Shown piece by piece: positions 56,400-64,000 of a stretch of 64,000 nucleotides of DNA. Positions within the stretch are counted from its first letter, which is position 1. Each line of letters opens with the position of its first letter. The notes under the pieces were generated by a model that had not been told where the DNA came from, made no database searches, and saw only the letters and a list, made by a program, of their open reading frames with translations. Origin of the DNA: Aerosticca soli (GTDB taxonomy: Bacteria; Pseudomonadota; Gammaproteobacteria; Xanthomonadales; Rhodanobacteraceae); NCBI RefSeq assembly GCF_003967035.1, contig NZ_AP018560.1, positions 1,821,001 through 1,885,000 of the forward strand, given 5' to 3'. Made by a program: the position numbers and the translations under genes.

Positions 56400-58439
56400 A
56401 TGAACAATGACGCGGTCATCAAGATCCTCTTCCTGGACAAATCGCTCGAAGAGGCCGAGCAGGTCATCAGTCTGCTGCGCAATGCGGGCATCGCCGTACG
56501 GCCGTCCAGGGCCGGCGAACTCGCGCAAGTGCGGCCGGAACTGGAGGCACACGATCCGGATCTGGTGCTCTTCGACCCGCAATCGGGCATCGCCCTGCGT
56601 GAGCTGATGGGCGAGCTCGACGCCCACGGACGCGATCTCGCCCTGGTGGCGCTGGTCGACCGGCTGGACAATCAGATCGTCGCCGAGCTTTCCGGCGGCG
56701 GCGTGCGCGGCATGGCACTGCGCACCCACCCGCAACAATTGATCGCGGTCCTGCTGCGCGAGTTCGAATCCCTGCGCACGCGGCGCCAGGTACGCCTGCT
56801 GGAGGCCGCCTTGCGCGAGAGCGAGCGCCGCTGCGACGCGCTGCTGGATTCCTCGACCGACCCGATCGCCTACGTGCACGACGGCATGCACGTGCGCGCC
56901 AACCGCGCCTACCTGGAAACCTTCGGCTTCGAGACCCTGGACGACCTGCTCGGCCTGCCGGTGCTGGACCTGATCGGCACCGCCGACACCGATGCCTTCA
57001 AGCAGCTGCTGCGCGCGCACGCGCGCGGCGAAAAAGCCGACACCACTCTCACCCTCAGCGCGCGGCGCGCCGATGCCAGCACCTTCCAGGCCACCGCCGA
57101 GTTTTCCCATGCGACCTTCGAAGGCGAGCCCTGCCTGCAGATCGTGTTCCGGCGTCAGCAGGTGGACCCCGCGCTGCTGGAACAGCTGCAGCGCGACCCG
57201 GTGACCGGCCTCTACAACCGCGGCCGCCTCCTGGAATGCATCGACGAAGCGGTCACCCATGCCGCCAAGGGCACGCGCGGCCAGGCGTTGCTGCTCATCG
57301 AACCCGACCATTGGCAGGACATCGTCGCCAACATCGGCCTCGGCCAGGCCGATGAACTCCTGGCCGCGTTCGCCGAGCGGGTCCGCCGGCATCTCGAACC
57401 GGACGACGCCGCCGGCATGCTCGCCGAACACACCCTGGGCGTAGTGCTCGCCCCGCGCAGCGACGAGGCCGTGCATGCCTGGATCGACACCCTGCAGCAG
57501 ACCGTGGCCAGCGGCATTTTCGATCTCGGCACGCACTCGATCACTGTCACCGCCAGCATCGGCGGCAGTCTGCTCGGCGAGCGCAATGCCAATGCGGAAC
57601 TCCTGCTGGGCCAGGCCAGCCAGGCCCTGCGCAGCGCGCAGACCCAGGGTCTGGGACGCGTCGAGCTGCACGATCCGGCCGCCCGCGAAAAGGCCGAGGA
57701 GGAACGCGAGCGCGCCTGGCTGGAGCTGATCCGCGAGGCACTGGCCAGGAACGGCTTCATCCTCTACCAGCAGCCGGTGATCAGCCTGCAGGATGCCGAG
57801 GGCGAGTTCGCCGAGATCCTGTTGCGCATGCAGGGGCCACAAGGCGAGGTGTTGCCCGGCTTCTTCCTGCCGATCGCCGAGAAACACGGGCTGACCGTGG
57901 CCATCGACCGCTGGGTGATCGACCGTGCCCTCGACGCACTCAAGGCGCGCGAGATGCAGGGCGTCAAGACCACCTTCTTCGTCAAGCTGGCCGCCGCCAC
58001 CCTGCAGGACGAAGCCACCCTGCCGTGGCTGGCCGAGCGCATGGCGCGCGCACGCCTGCGCCATGGACGGCTGGTCCTGGAAACCACCGAGAGCAAGGTG
58101 ATGACCCTGCTGCGCCCCGCGCAGGCGTTCATCGCGGCCTGGAAGGGTATGGGCGGAGGCTTCGCGCTGGAGCAGTTCGGTTCGGGGCTGAATTCGTTTC
58201 AGCTGCTGCGCCACGTGGACGCGGACTATCTCAAGATCGACCGCAGCTACATGGCCCAGCTGCCGCGCCACCCGGAGCATCAGCAGAAGATCACCGAGAT
58301 CTGCCAGCAGGCGCGCGAACTCGGCAAACTCACCATCGCCGAATGGGTGGAAGACGCCGCCAGCACCTCGCTGCTGTTCGCCTGCGGCGTCGATTTCGTG
58401 CAGGGCAATTTCCTGCAGGAACCGCAGCGGCTCGACTAG
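56400..58439 (+). CDS. fimX: FimX-like c-di-GMP effector (REC-like, PAS, degenerate GGDEF, degenerate EAL)
   Basis: 679 residues, close to the 691 of P. aeruginosa FimX. Order: receiver-like domain (about 1-120), PAS (about 140-250), GGDEF (about 265-425), EAL (about 440-679). The GGDEF motif is replaced by AEHTL (342-346) and EAL by EIL (472-474). The DDFGTG loop reads EQFGSG (591-596). Binding-type residues such as YLKIDRSYM and VQGNF remain. This predicts a protein that binds c-di-GMP but does not make or degrade it, as in FimX, which controls type IV pilus assembly through PilZ and PilB. The pilus genes pilC and pilD lie at 6.4-8.7 kb. Confidence 0.85.
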   Translation: MNNDAVIKILFLDKSLEEAEQVISLLRNAGIAVRPSRAGELAQVRPELEAHDPDLVLFDPQSGIALRELMGELDAHGRDLALVALVDRLDNQIVAELSGGGVRGMALRTHPQQLIAVLLREFESLRTRRQVRLLEAALRESERRCDALLDSSTDPIAYVHDGMHVRANRAYLETFGFETLDDLLGLPVLDLIGTADTDAFKQLLRAHARGEKADTTLTLSARRADASTFQATAEFSHATFEGEPCLQIVFRRQQVDPALLEQLQRDPVTGLYNRGRLLECIDEAVTHAAKGTRGQALLLIEPDHWQDIVANIGLGQADELLAAFAERVRRHLEPDDAAGMLAEHTLGVVLAPRSDEAVHAWIDTLQQTVASGIFDLGTHSITVTASIGGSLLGERNANAELLLGQASQALRSAQTQGLGRVELHDPAAREKAEEERERAWLELIREALARNGFILYQQPVISLQDAEGEFAEILLRMQGPQGEVLPGFFLPIAEKHGLTVAIDRWVIDRALDALKAREMQGVKTTFFVKLAAATLQDEATLPWLAERMARARLRHGRLVLETTESKVMTLLRPAQAFIAAWKGMGGGFALEQFGSGLNSFQLLRHVDADYLKIDRSYMAQLPRHPEHQQKITEICQQARELGKLTIAEWVEDAASTSLLFACGVDFVQGNFLQEPQRLD

Positions 58440-58458
58440 CCCCGCCAAGCCGCACGCG

Positions 58459-58486
58459 CCACCGCGAGCGCGGCCGCGCGCGGTGG
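58459..58486. terminator. GC-rich hairpin between convergent fimX and dksA-like genes
   Basis: CCACCGCG / CGCGGTGG with a 12-base GC-rich middle that can also pair, filling the 48-bp gap between the two stop codons. No T-run on either side; a bidirectional stop is inferred from position. Confidence 0.4.
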
Positions 58487-58487
58487 T

Positions 58488-59510
58488 TCATTCGCCCATC
58501 TGTTTCTGCAGGTGCTCGCGGCGTTCCTGCGCATCCAGCGACAGCGTGGCGATCGGCCGGGCCTCCAGCCGCTCGATGCCGATTTCCTCGTCGGTTTCCT
58601 CGCAGTAGCCGTAGCGGCCTTCCTCGATCCGGCGCAGCGCCTTGTCGATCTTGGAAATCAATTTGCGGTAGCGGTCGCGCGTGCGCAGTTCAAGGGAGTT
58701 TTCGGTTTCGCGGGTGGCGCGCTCGGCCTCGTCGCCGACGTCGCGGACTTCGTCGCGCAGGTTTTCCATGGTCTGGCGCGACTCCTCGACCAACTGCTCG
58801 CGCCATTCGCGCAGCTTGTTGCGGAAATAGGCCAGCTGCCGCGGGTTCATGTATTCCTCGTCCGGCGAGGGACGGTAACCGGGCGGCAGTTCGATGTTGA
58901 CATGCGCAGGCAGCGCATAGCGCCCATCCTCGCGGGTGACGCCGTTGTCGAGCTGGGTATGGTTTGACTGCTTCTTCATCGGGGACTGCGGGGCAGGCTG
59001 TTTGGGAGGGGCGGCGTGTGCGATGGCGGCGGAAGACGTCACCGCACGGTTTGCAGGTTCGGTGGCAGAGCCGGGTGCCGGCACGGGGCCGGCCGAGGGC
59101 CGGGGCTTGGCCGGCGTCTTGCCTGTCGCGGCTTTGGCCACAGGCGCGGCGGGCGGCGCCTGCCGACTCGGTGCCGACGCGGGCTTGCTCCGCGTCGGCG
59201 CGGACTGTTTGGTCACGGGCTTGGCCGGCTTGGCGACCTTGGCCGTGACCTTGGCCTTGTCCGCCACGGGCGACGACCGCTTGGTCACTGACTTCGCGGC
59301 CGGCTTGACGGCCTTGCGCCCGGCCGGACGCTGGGCCGTCTTGGCGGCCAGCTTTTTGGCGGCCGGCTTGCGTGCCGGCGTCGCCGCGGCGCGACGGGCA
59401 CCGGCGGGTGCAGCCTTGGCGCGCCCGGCTGTGGTCTTCGTGACCTTAGAGGCAGTGGTCTTGGCCTTGCGCGTCTTGCTGGCAGCCGAGCTGGGCGTGG
59501 ATTTCGCCAT
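58488..59510 (-). CDS. dksA: DksA-family RNA polymerase-binding regulator with long basic N-terminal tail and single zinc-finger cysteine
   Basis: 340 residues, twice the usual DksA length. Residues 1-175 are a Lys/Ala/Pro-rich, histone-H1-like low-complexity tail ([13 protein letters not shown] and similar). Residues about 190-340 are the DksA core: helices, coiled coil and globular end with [20 protein letters not shown]. Of the four zinc cysteines only C303 remains (pattern CxxT-17-SxxA), and the coiled-coil tip reads DEAERA where E. coli has DPVDRA (second Asp replaced by Glu). DksA binds the polymerase secondary channel with ppGpp. The ATG at 59510 has GAGG just upstream. A good promoter precedes it. 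Confidence 0.92.
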   Translation of the reverse strand: MAKSTPSSAASKTRKAKTTASKVTKTTAGRAKAAPAGARRAAATPARKPAAKKLAAKTAQRPAGRKAVKPAAKSVTKRSSPVADKAKVTAKVAKPAKPVTKQSAPTRSKPASAPSRQAPPAAPVAKAATGKTPAKPRPSAGPVPAPGSATEPANRAVTSSAAIAHAAPPKQPAPQSPMKKQSNHTQLDNGVTREDGRYALPAHVNIELPPGYRPSPDEEYMNPRQLAYFRNKLREWREQLVEESRQTMENLRDEVRDVGDEAERATRETENSLELRTRDRYRKLISKIDKALRRIEEGRYGYCEETDEEIGIERLEARPIATLSLDAQERREHLQKQMGE

Positions 59511-59546
59511 TTCCCTCACCATTTACGTTGGCCGTGGCGGCCGGCT

Positions 59547-59575
59547 GTTATAGCCCATGCCCCTCGGGGCGGCAA
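59547..59575 (-). promoter_or_regulatory. Sigma-70-type promoter of the dksA-like gene
   Basis: Minus strand: TTGCCG, 17-bp spacer, TATAAC, ending 37 bp before the ATG at 59510. A GC-rich discriminator follows (AGCCGGCCGCC), the type often sensitive to ppGpp/DksA. Confidence 0.55.
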
Positions 59576-59633
59576 CTTAAAAAAACTTTTCTGGGATACT
59601 GGACTTCCTGCCTCTTCAGCTCTCGACGACGCC

Positions 59634-59894
59634 GTGACACGCTGGCTCATCGGTTTGCTCGACCTCTACAAACGCTGGCTGAGCCCCCTGCTCGGCGCGC
59701 GCTGCCGTTTTCATCCCAGTTGCTCGGACTACATGCGCACGGCCATCGCCCGCTTCGGCACCTGGCGTGGCGTGCTGCTCGGCCTGTGGCGCCTGGTGCG
59801 CTGCCAGCCGCTGTGCACGGGCGGTGTCGATCCGGTGCCCGAACGCTTCCACTTTCCACGCTGCCGTCCCGACGGAGAAACGCATGTCCACTGA
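59634..59894 (+). CDS. yidD: Membrane protein insertion efficiency factor YidD
   Basis: 86 residues. [28 protein letters not shown] with its three conserved cysteines (C24, C30 and later CQPLC) and [12 protein letters not shown] are typical of YidD (DUF37). It is a small amphipathic inner-membrane-associated protein that helps YidC-dependent insertion. The start is GTG at 59634. It usually lies between rnpA and yidC; here it instead overlaps the dihydroorotase gene by 11 bp. Confidence 0.93.
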   Translation: MTRWLIGLLDLYKRWLSPLLGARCRFHPSCSDYMRTAIARFGTWRGVLLGLWRLVRCQPLCTGGVDPVPERFHFPRCRPDGETHVH

Positions 59895-61221
59895 CTGGCT
59901 GATCAGGCACGCCGAACTGGTCAACGAGGGGCGCCGTTTCCACGCCGACCTGCGCGTGCGCAAGGGACGCATCGACGCGATCGGTGACGGCCTCGCCGCG
60001 CGTCCGGGGGAAACGGTGCTCGACGCGAGCGGCCTGCTGCTGCTGCCCGGCATGATCGACGACCAGGTGCACTTCCGCGAGCCCGGCCTCACGCACAAGG
60101 CCGACATCTGGCATGAGTCGCGCGCCTGCGCGGCGGGCGGCATCACCAGCTTCATGGAGATGCCCAACACGCGTCCGCCCGCGCTCGACAGCACGGCGCT
60201 GGAGGCCAAGTACGCGCGCGCCGCGGAAGTCTCCGCGGTGAACTACGCCTTCTATCTCGGCGCCAGCAACGACAACCTCGCGGCGATCCGCGCGCTCGAC
60301 CCGAAGGCCGCGCCGGGCATCAAGGTGTTCATGGGCGCTTCCACCGGCAACATGCTGGTGGACGATCCTGCCGTGCTGGACGGCATCTTCCGCGAGGCGC
60401 CGGTGCCGATCATCACCCACTGCGAGGACACGCCGATGATCGAGGCCAACCTCGCCGCGGCACATGCCAAGTACGGCGAGAACATCCCGGCGCGCGAACA
60501 TCCGCTGATCCGCTCGCGCGAGGCCTGCCTGAAGTCGACGCGGCTGGCGATCGCACTGGCGAAAAAGCACGGCAGCCGCCTGCACGTGCTGCACATTTCC
60601 ACCGCCGACGAGCTGGCGCTGTTCGATCCCGGCCCGGTCAAGGGCAAGCGGATCACCGCCGAGACCTGCGTGCACTTCCTGCATTTCTGCGACGCCGATT
60701 ACGAGCGGCTGGGTTTCCTGATCAAGTGCAACCCGGCGATCAAGACCGCCGCCGACCGTGCGGCGATCACCCGCGCGCTGGCCGAAGGCCGCATCGACGT
60801 GCTCGCCACCGACCATGCGCCGCACCTGCTGGAAGAAAAGGCGCAGCAATACGATCAGGCGCCCTCCGGCCTGCCGCTGGTGCAGTTCGCTCTGCAGGCG
60901 GCCTTGCAGCGCGTCACCGAGGGCCGGCTCACGCTCGAGCGCGTGGTGGAGGCGGTGTGCCACGCCCCGGCGACGCTGTTCGACGTGCGCGATCGCGGCT
61001 TCCTGCGCGAAGGCTATGCCGCCGACCTGGTGCTGGTGGACCCGCGCAAGCCGCACACGGTGACGCGCGACGAAGTGCTGTCCAAGTGCGGCTGGTCGCC
61101 GTTCGAAGGCGAGACCTTCAGCCATTCCATCGTCGCCACCTTCGTCAACGGCCGGCGGGTATGGGACGGCGCCCGCATCGACGACACCGTGCGCGGCGAG
61201 CGGCTCGCGTTCGCGCGCTAA
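59884..61221 (+). CDS. pyrC: Dihydroorotase (class I type)
   Basis: 445 residues, the long class I dihydroorotase. Metal ligands in [10 protein letters not shown] (residues 59-68), the carbamylated lysine in GIKVFMGAS (about 144), His residues in ITHCEDT and LHVLHIST, and the Asp in TDHAPH (about 315). It closes carbamoyl-aspartate to dihydroorotate in pyrimidine synthesis. The N-terminal [13 protein letters not shown] and C-terminal CGWSPFEG parts match the family. The ATG at 59884 lies inside the yidD end. No other pyr gene is adjacent. Confidence 0.93.
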   Translation: MSTDWLIRHAELVNEGRRFHADLRVRKGRIDAIGDGLAARPGETVLDASGLLLLPGMIDDQVHFREPGLTHKADIWHESRACAAGGITSFMEMPNTRPPALDSTALEAKYARAAEVSAVNYAFYLGASNDNLAAIRALDPKAAPGIKVFMGASTGNMLVDDPAVLDGIFREAPVPIITHCEDTPMIEANLAAAHAKYGENIPAREHPLIRSREACLKSTRLAIALAKKHGSRLHVLHISTADELALFDPGPVKGKRITAETCVHFLHFCDADYERLGFLIKCNPAIKTAADRAAITRALAEGRIDVLATDHAPHLLEEKAQQYDQAPSGLPLVQFALQAALQRVTEGRLTLERVVEAVCHAPATLFDVRDRGFLREGYAADLVLVDPRKPHTVTRDEVLSKCGWSPFEGETFSHSIVATFVNGRRVWDGARIDDTVRGERLAFAR

Positions 61222-61365
61222 AGTCAATAGCGGCCTGGCCGGGCTGCGCGGGTGAAGTCAGGGGCGGCCGATGCCGTGGCTTCCCTGGCCCGGCAAGGCG
61301 CCAGGCACGAAGCTGCCCCCATCGATGCGCTGGCCAGGGTAGATGCCGATCACAGCATCGAACGC

Positions 61366-61409
61366 GGCGGCGCACGCAGCCGATGCTCGCATCGCCATGT
61401 GGCGCCGCC
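61366..61409. terminator. Branched hairpin between convergent pyrC and folE2
   Basis: Outer arms GGCGGCGC (61366-61373) and GCGCCGCC (61402-61409) enclose an inner GATGC-TC-GCATC stem. It lies just after the folE2 stop on the minus strand, within a 194-bp gap that has no gene. No T-run; terminator role inferred. Confidence 0.4.
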
Positions 61410-61415
61410 CTGACC

Positions 61416-62354
61416 TCACGCCTCGTCCGGCGCCGACATCCCCTTGCTGGCATAGGCCACCGCATCGTGCGCATGCAGGCTTTCCTGGTGTTCCAGACGC
61501 AAGCGGAAGTCGACGATGGCGGCATCCGATTCCAGGGCCTGCTGCAGGCGCCGGGCGGCATCCTCACAGAACATCAGGTTGGCACCGTTGGCTCGGGCGA
61601 AGGCCTGCTCGTCCTCGCGTTTGACGGCGGTCTGCACCGGGGTGCCGAGTGCCTGCTCCGCGCGGTCGATGAGCGCGACGAGAGCTAGCCGGGCACCCTC
61701 GGCAAAGCGCACCTGGATGCGCGCCACGCTGCGCTGCGCATGCGGCGTGGCGACGATGCCGTTCTCGCCGCCGAGCCAGGCCAGCACTGCCTCGCGTTGC
61801 AAGGGCCGACCCGGCGGAAAATCGCGCGCGAACTGCTCCTGGATCAACTGCCGCGCAAGCGCCGCCGAGGCGGGACAGGTGGAGGCATAGAGCACTTCGG
61901 TGCCGAGTTCCAGACGGAAGCCCTCGCCATCCAGGTGCGCGTCCAGCCAGACCGGGTAGGCGCGCCAGCCGCTGTGGCCGCTGCGCAAAGCAGGACGGCG
62001 GAGCAGGTAATCGAAGCGGAGACGGATGCGGGCGCGATCGGCCAAGTCCTGCTGCGAGGCCAGGCAGGCGCGCAGCAAGTCCTCGAGCATGGGCGCGTCC
62101 AGCGTGCGCGTGCTCAGGCACTCATCGACCAGCAGATAAAGCCGCGACATGTGGATGCCGCGCCTGTCCGGCCGCAACAGGTTGACGAACACGCCGACTT
62201 CAGCCGGCGCGCGCTGCACGCCGTCGCCGCCGTCGAATGCGACCGGCGCCGCGATGCCGTCCATGCCAACCCAATCGAGCACACCGGCATGATGCGGCTG
62301 CCCGTGGAGGGCGATGTCGGGCATGGAGCGGGCGGGGTTTTCGTGACTGTGCAT
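61416..62354 (-). CDS. folE2: GTP cyclohydrolase I type IB (FolE2)
   Basis: 312 residues. MPDIA near the N-terminus (11-15), VGMDGIAAPV (29-38), AEVGVFVNL and RRGIHMSRLYLLV (65-77) and the metal/catalytic cysteine C160 in ASTCPASAALAR are all FolE2 signatures. It makes 7,8-dihydroneopterin triphosphate, first intermediate of folate and of queuosine. Unlike zinc-dependent FolE it can use other metals. The ATG at 62354 has GGAAG upstream. A 14-bp palindrome lies 17 bp before the start. No Zur-box-like sequence was seen. Confidence 0.94.
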   Translation of the reverse strand: MHSHENPARSMPDIALHGQPHHAGVLDWVGMDGIAAPVAFDGGDGVQRAPAEVGVFVNLLRPDRRGIHMSRLYLLVDECLSTRTLDAPMLEDLLRACLASQQDLADRARIRLRFDYLLRRPALRSGHSGWRAYPVWLDAHLDGEGFRLELGTEVLYASTCPASAALARQLIQEQFARDFPPGRPLQREAVLAWLGGENGIVATPHAQRSVARIQVRFAEGARLALVALIDRAEQALGTPVQTAVKREDEQAFARANGANLMFCEDAARRLQQALESDAAIVDFRLRLEHQESLHAHDAVAYASKGMSAPDEA

Positions 62355-62370
62355 CGAGGACTTCCACGCA

Positions 62371-62384
62371 CACGGCATGCCGTG
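62371..62384. promoter_or_regulatory. Perfect 14-bp palindrome CACGGCATGCCGTG in the folE2 leader
   Basis: Centred 23 bp upstream of the folE2 ATG, between the start and the neighbouring gene end at 62444. It could be an operator or, in the mRNA, a short hairpin close to the ribosome-binding site. It does not look like a Zur site. Confidence 0.35.
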
Positions 62385-62443
62385 CAGGACCGGTTATTTT
62401 GGCCCACGCTGGGCCACGGCGACAGACCGCGGGAAAAACCCCA

Positions 62444-63298
62444 TCAGCCCGCTGCGGCGTGCCAGCCGCGCGCCGCGCGCCAGGCCGCAAACGGCAGACC
62501 GGGATCGGTGCGCCCGTCGCCCCGCTGCAGGACCGCCAGCGGCCGCTCGGCGCGACGCGCCCGTCGCAGCAAGCGGGCATCCCCGCGCGCGGCCAGGGCG
62601 CGGAAAACGCTGAGTGGCCCCGGCAGTCGCAGGGCGTCTTGCCAGGCCTGCGCCAGATCGTCGAGCTGCGCGCGCACGGCCGCGGTGCGCTCGGCGGAGT
62701 CCTCGCGCAAGCGGCCACGGTCGAGGCCGAAGCGGGCCAGCCGCGTCATCGGCAAGGCCAGGCGTTCGCGCTCGGCATCGTCCTCCAAGCGGCGCAGCGC
62801 AAAGAGCAGATGACCGAGCGCGGCCAGCCGCGCCGCACGCGCCGCCGGAACGGACGGCCCGTACCACCAGGCCGTCTCCAGGACCGCGAGCGCGCCGTGC
62901 AGCTTCAAGCTGGCGTCGAGCTGGGTCGCGAAGTCGGAGGCGGTGCCTGCTTCGAGCCCGGCCAGCGCGGCCTGCACCGGCGCCAGCCACAGCGCCATCG
63001 GCAGCGCGCTGGCGCGGGCTTCGGCAAACAGCACGCGGCTCAAGGGGTGATGCGGCCGGCCGTGGGCCGCCTCGTCGAGTTCCTGCGCCCACCAGTGCAG
63101 CTTGCCCGCCGCCACGTGCGGCTCGCGGATGCCGTAGGCGGCGCCGAGCCATTCATGCTCCAGCGCTGCCAGGGCGAGGTGCCCGGGATACACGGACGGA
63201 TCGACGAACGCCAGCGCCACGCGCTGCTGCGGCTGCGCGGCCAGCCAGGGTTCGACATGGCTCCACCAGGCCTCGCGGGTGACGGCCGGCGCGCTCAT
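62444..63298 (-). CDS. Squalene/phytoene-synthase-fold protein lacking the catalytic DxxxD motifs
   Basis: 284 residues. KLHWWAQELDEAAHGRPHHPLSRVLF (about 67-92) is the typical stretch of the squalene/phytoene synthase superfamily and its NDUFAF6-like branch. The two DxxxD prenyl-diphosphate-binding motifs are not found: the first region reads YGIREP and the second RRLEDD. A synthase role is therefore doubtful. Such proteins are common in Xanthomonadales between folE2-like and ubiG/gph genes. The ATG overlaps the gph stop by four bases. Function unknown. Confidence 0.75.
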   Translation of the reverse strand: MSAPAVTREAWWSHVEPWLAAQPQQRVALAFVDPSVYPGHLALAALEHEWLGAAYGIREPHVAAGKLHWWAQELDEAAHGRPHHPLSRVLFAEARASALPMALWLAPVQAALAGLEAGTASDFATQLDASLKLHGALAVLETAWWYGPSVPAARAARLAALGHLLFALRRLEDDAERERLALPMTRLARFGLDRGRLREDSAERTAAVRAQLDDLAQAWQDALRLPGPLSVFRALAARGDARLLRRARRAERPLAVLQRGDGRTDPGLPFAAWRAARGWHAAAG

Positions 63299-63969
63299 GC
63301 GGCGCGATGAAGACCGAGCAGCGCGGCCAGATCCTGCGGGCGCTCGACCAGGCAGTCGGCGCCCCACGCCATGGGATCGCCGCCGTTGAGATACCCCCAG
63401 CCCACTGCCACGGTGTAGAGCCCGGCGGCCTTGCCGGCCAGCACGTCGCGGCGGTCATCACCGACGAACACGCCGCGCGACGGCTCGATGCCGGCCTGGC
63501 TGCAGGCCAGCCGCACCGGGGCCGGATCGGGCTTCTTGACCGGCAGCGTGTCGCCGCAGACCAGCGCGGCCAGGCGCGGGCGCCAGCCGATGCGCTCGAG
63601 CAGCGCGCAGGTCAAGGCGCCGGCCTTGTTGGTGACGATGCCCCAGGGCAGGGCGCGGGTCTCGAGCTGCTGCAGGAGCTCCGGGACGCCGGCGAAGGGG
63701 CGCGTGTCGTGCGCGATGCGCTGGCCGTACAGTTCGAGAAAGCGCGGCAGGCGGCGCGCGAGAGCGGCCTCGTCCTCGTCGAACGCGCAACGCAGGACCG
63801 CCATGGCGCCGCTCGAGACCACTGGGCGCACGCGTTCCAGCGGCGGCGCGGCGACCCCGGCCTCGTCGGCATAGGCGACCAGCGCGGCATGCAGGTCCGG
63901 AGCGCTGTCGAGCAGGGTGCCGTCGAGATCGAACAGCACGCCGTCGATGGCGGTGGGCGGCGACCTCAT
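63295..63969 (-). CDS. gph: HAD phosphatase: phosphoglycolate phosphatase or MupP-type MurNAc-6-phosphate phosphatase
   Basis: 224 residues. HAD motif I LFDLDGTLLDS (nucleophile D14), motif II IVTNKAG, motif III lysine KKPDPAP and motif IV VFVGDDRRDVLAG. The cap domain is the small helical type of Gph. In Pseudomonas the homologue next to ubiG is MupP, which dephosphorylates N-acetylmuramic acid 6-phosphate in cell-wall recycling. Here too a probable ubiG end is directly upstream, overlapping by four bases, so either function is possible. Confidence 0.88.
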   Translation of the reverse strand: MRSPPTAIDGVLFDLDGTLLDSAPDLHAALVAYADEAGVAAPPLERVRPVVSSGAMAVLRCAFDEDEAALARRLPRFLELYGQRIAHDTRPFAGVPELLQQLETRALPWGIVTNKAGALTCALLERIGWRPRLAALVCGDTLPVKKPDPAPVRLACSQAGIEPSRGVFVGDDRRDVLAGKAAGLYTVAVGWGYLNGGDPMAWGADCLVERPQDLAALLGLHRAA

Positions 63970-64000
63970 GCCGGCTTCCTCGCGCCCAGGAGATAGTTGA
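63966..64000 (-). CDS. C-terminal end of a gene cut by the window, probably ubiG
   Basis: The last 11 codons of a minus-strand frame are visible, ending NYLLGARKPA and then TGA, which overlaps the gph ATG by four bases. UbiG (ubiquinone O-methyltransferase) typically ends with a similar NY(L/I)xxAxRP tail and stands directly before gph/mupP. Assignment is from context and this short tail. Confidence 0.45.
   Translation of the reverse strand, partial: NYLLGARKPA

Noticed and set aside
58488-58979. Internal ATG at 58979 as the true start of a normal-length DksA
   Set aside because: No ribosome-binding site precedes it, whereas the upstream ATG at 59510 has GAGG and a good promoter, and the basic tail is open throughout; a secondary product remains possible.
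61222-61415. Small gene or RNA in the pyrC-folE2 gap
   Set aside because: No convincing start plus ribosome-binding site and no cloverleaf; the branched hairpin is better explained as 3'-end structure.
62355-62443. Zur box before folE2
   Set aside because: No sequence like the AT-rich Zur palindrome (GTTATANTATAAC type) is present; the only palindrome is GC-rich.

Overview
The window reads as a chromosomal segment of a high-GC gammaproteobacterium of the Xanthomonadales (Lysobacterales), most likely close to Rhodanobacteraceae (Rhodanobacter, Dyella, Frateuria and relatives). The pointers are two large TonB-dependent receptors, one of them Oar-like; a pilC-pilD-coaE cluster; an H-NS protein with the TWTGRGKRPRW motif; the ruvB-ybgC-tolQRAB-pal-cpoB-queE-queC order; a FimX homologue beside efp/epmB; and a DksA with a long basic tail. 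This placement rests on family and gene-order recognition, not on a database search. Coding density is very high, many neighbours overlap by ATGA, and long open antisense frames are a by-product of the high GC. I see no insertion sequence, prophage, CRISPR array or rRNA. There is one tRNA, for Lys.

Layout. 1-5.6 kb: Oar-like TonB receptor (cut by the window edge), PlsC-GNAT fusion acyltransferase, MarC protein, SDR and monothiol glutaredoxin. 5.6-9.4 kb: iron superoxide dismutase, then type IV pilus genes pilC and pilD with coaE. 9.4-16.8 kb: two-component pair, tesA diverging from a YbbA/YbbP-type ABC exporter, an anion-permease-like protein and a small exported protein. 16.8-22.8 kb: mazG, proS, an H-NS-like protein, a ThrE-type exporter, and the NfeD/QmcA pair. 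22.9-28.8 kb: GH13 alpha-glucosidase diverging from a TonB receptor across a 327-bp control region with two near-palindromic operator-like sites, then an EamA transporter and a probable hsdR remnant. 29-37.2 kb: glycosyltransferase, membrane protein, purL, dsbC, xerD and an RDD protein. 37.2-46.8 kb: PHB depolymerase, tRNA-Lys, queC, queE, the complete tol-pal cluster and ruvB. 46.9-53.1 kb: a second-type ftsH, metY and mutS. 53.1-59.5 kb: MTA/SAH-type deaminase, efp diverging from its modification enzyme epmB, FimX and the tailed DksA. 59.6-64 kb: yidD, dihydroorotase, folE2, a squalene/phytoene-synthase-fold protein, a gph/mupP-type phosphatase and the last codons of a probable ubiG.

How the genes work together. 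PilC, PilD and FimX belong to type IV pilus assembly and its c-di-GMP control. FolE2, QueE and QueC supply early and late steps of 7-deazaguanine (queuosine) synthesis, and FolE2 also feeds folate. TolQRAB-Pal-CpoB with YbgC maintain the envelope during division. EF-P and EpmB form the beta-lysylation pathway. The TonB receptor and alpha-glucosidase probably take up and cleave alpha-glucosides such as maltose under a LacI-type regulator encoded elsewhere.

Most of the window is conserved housekeeping sequence and I found no clear new defence or mobile system. The points most worth a second look are the operator pair in the alpha-glucoside locus, the single-cysteine tailed DksA, the catalytically degenerate FimX, the strong hairpins between tolB and pal, the internally deleted hsdR remnant and the overlapping divergent start codons of tesA/ybbA.
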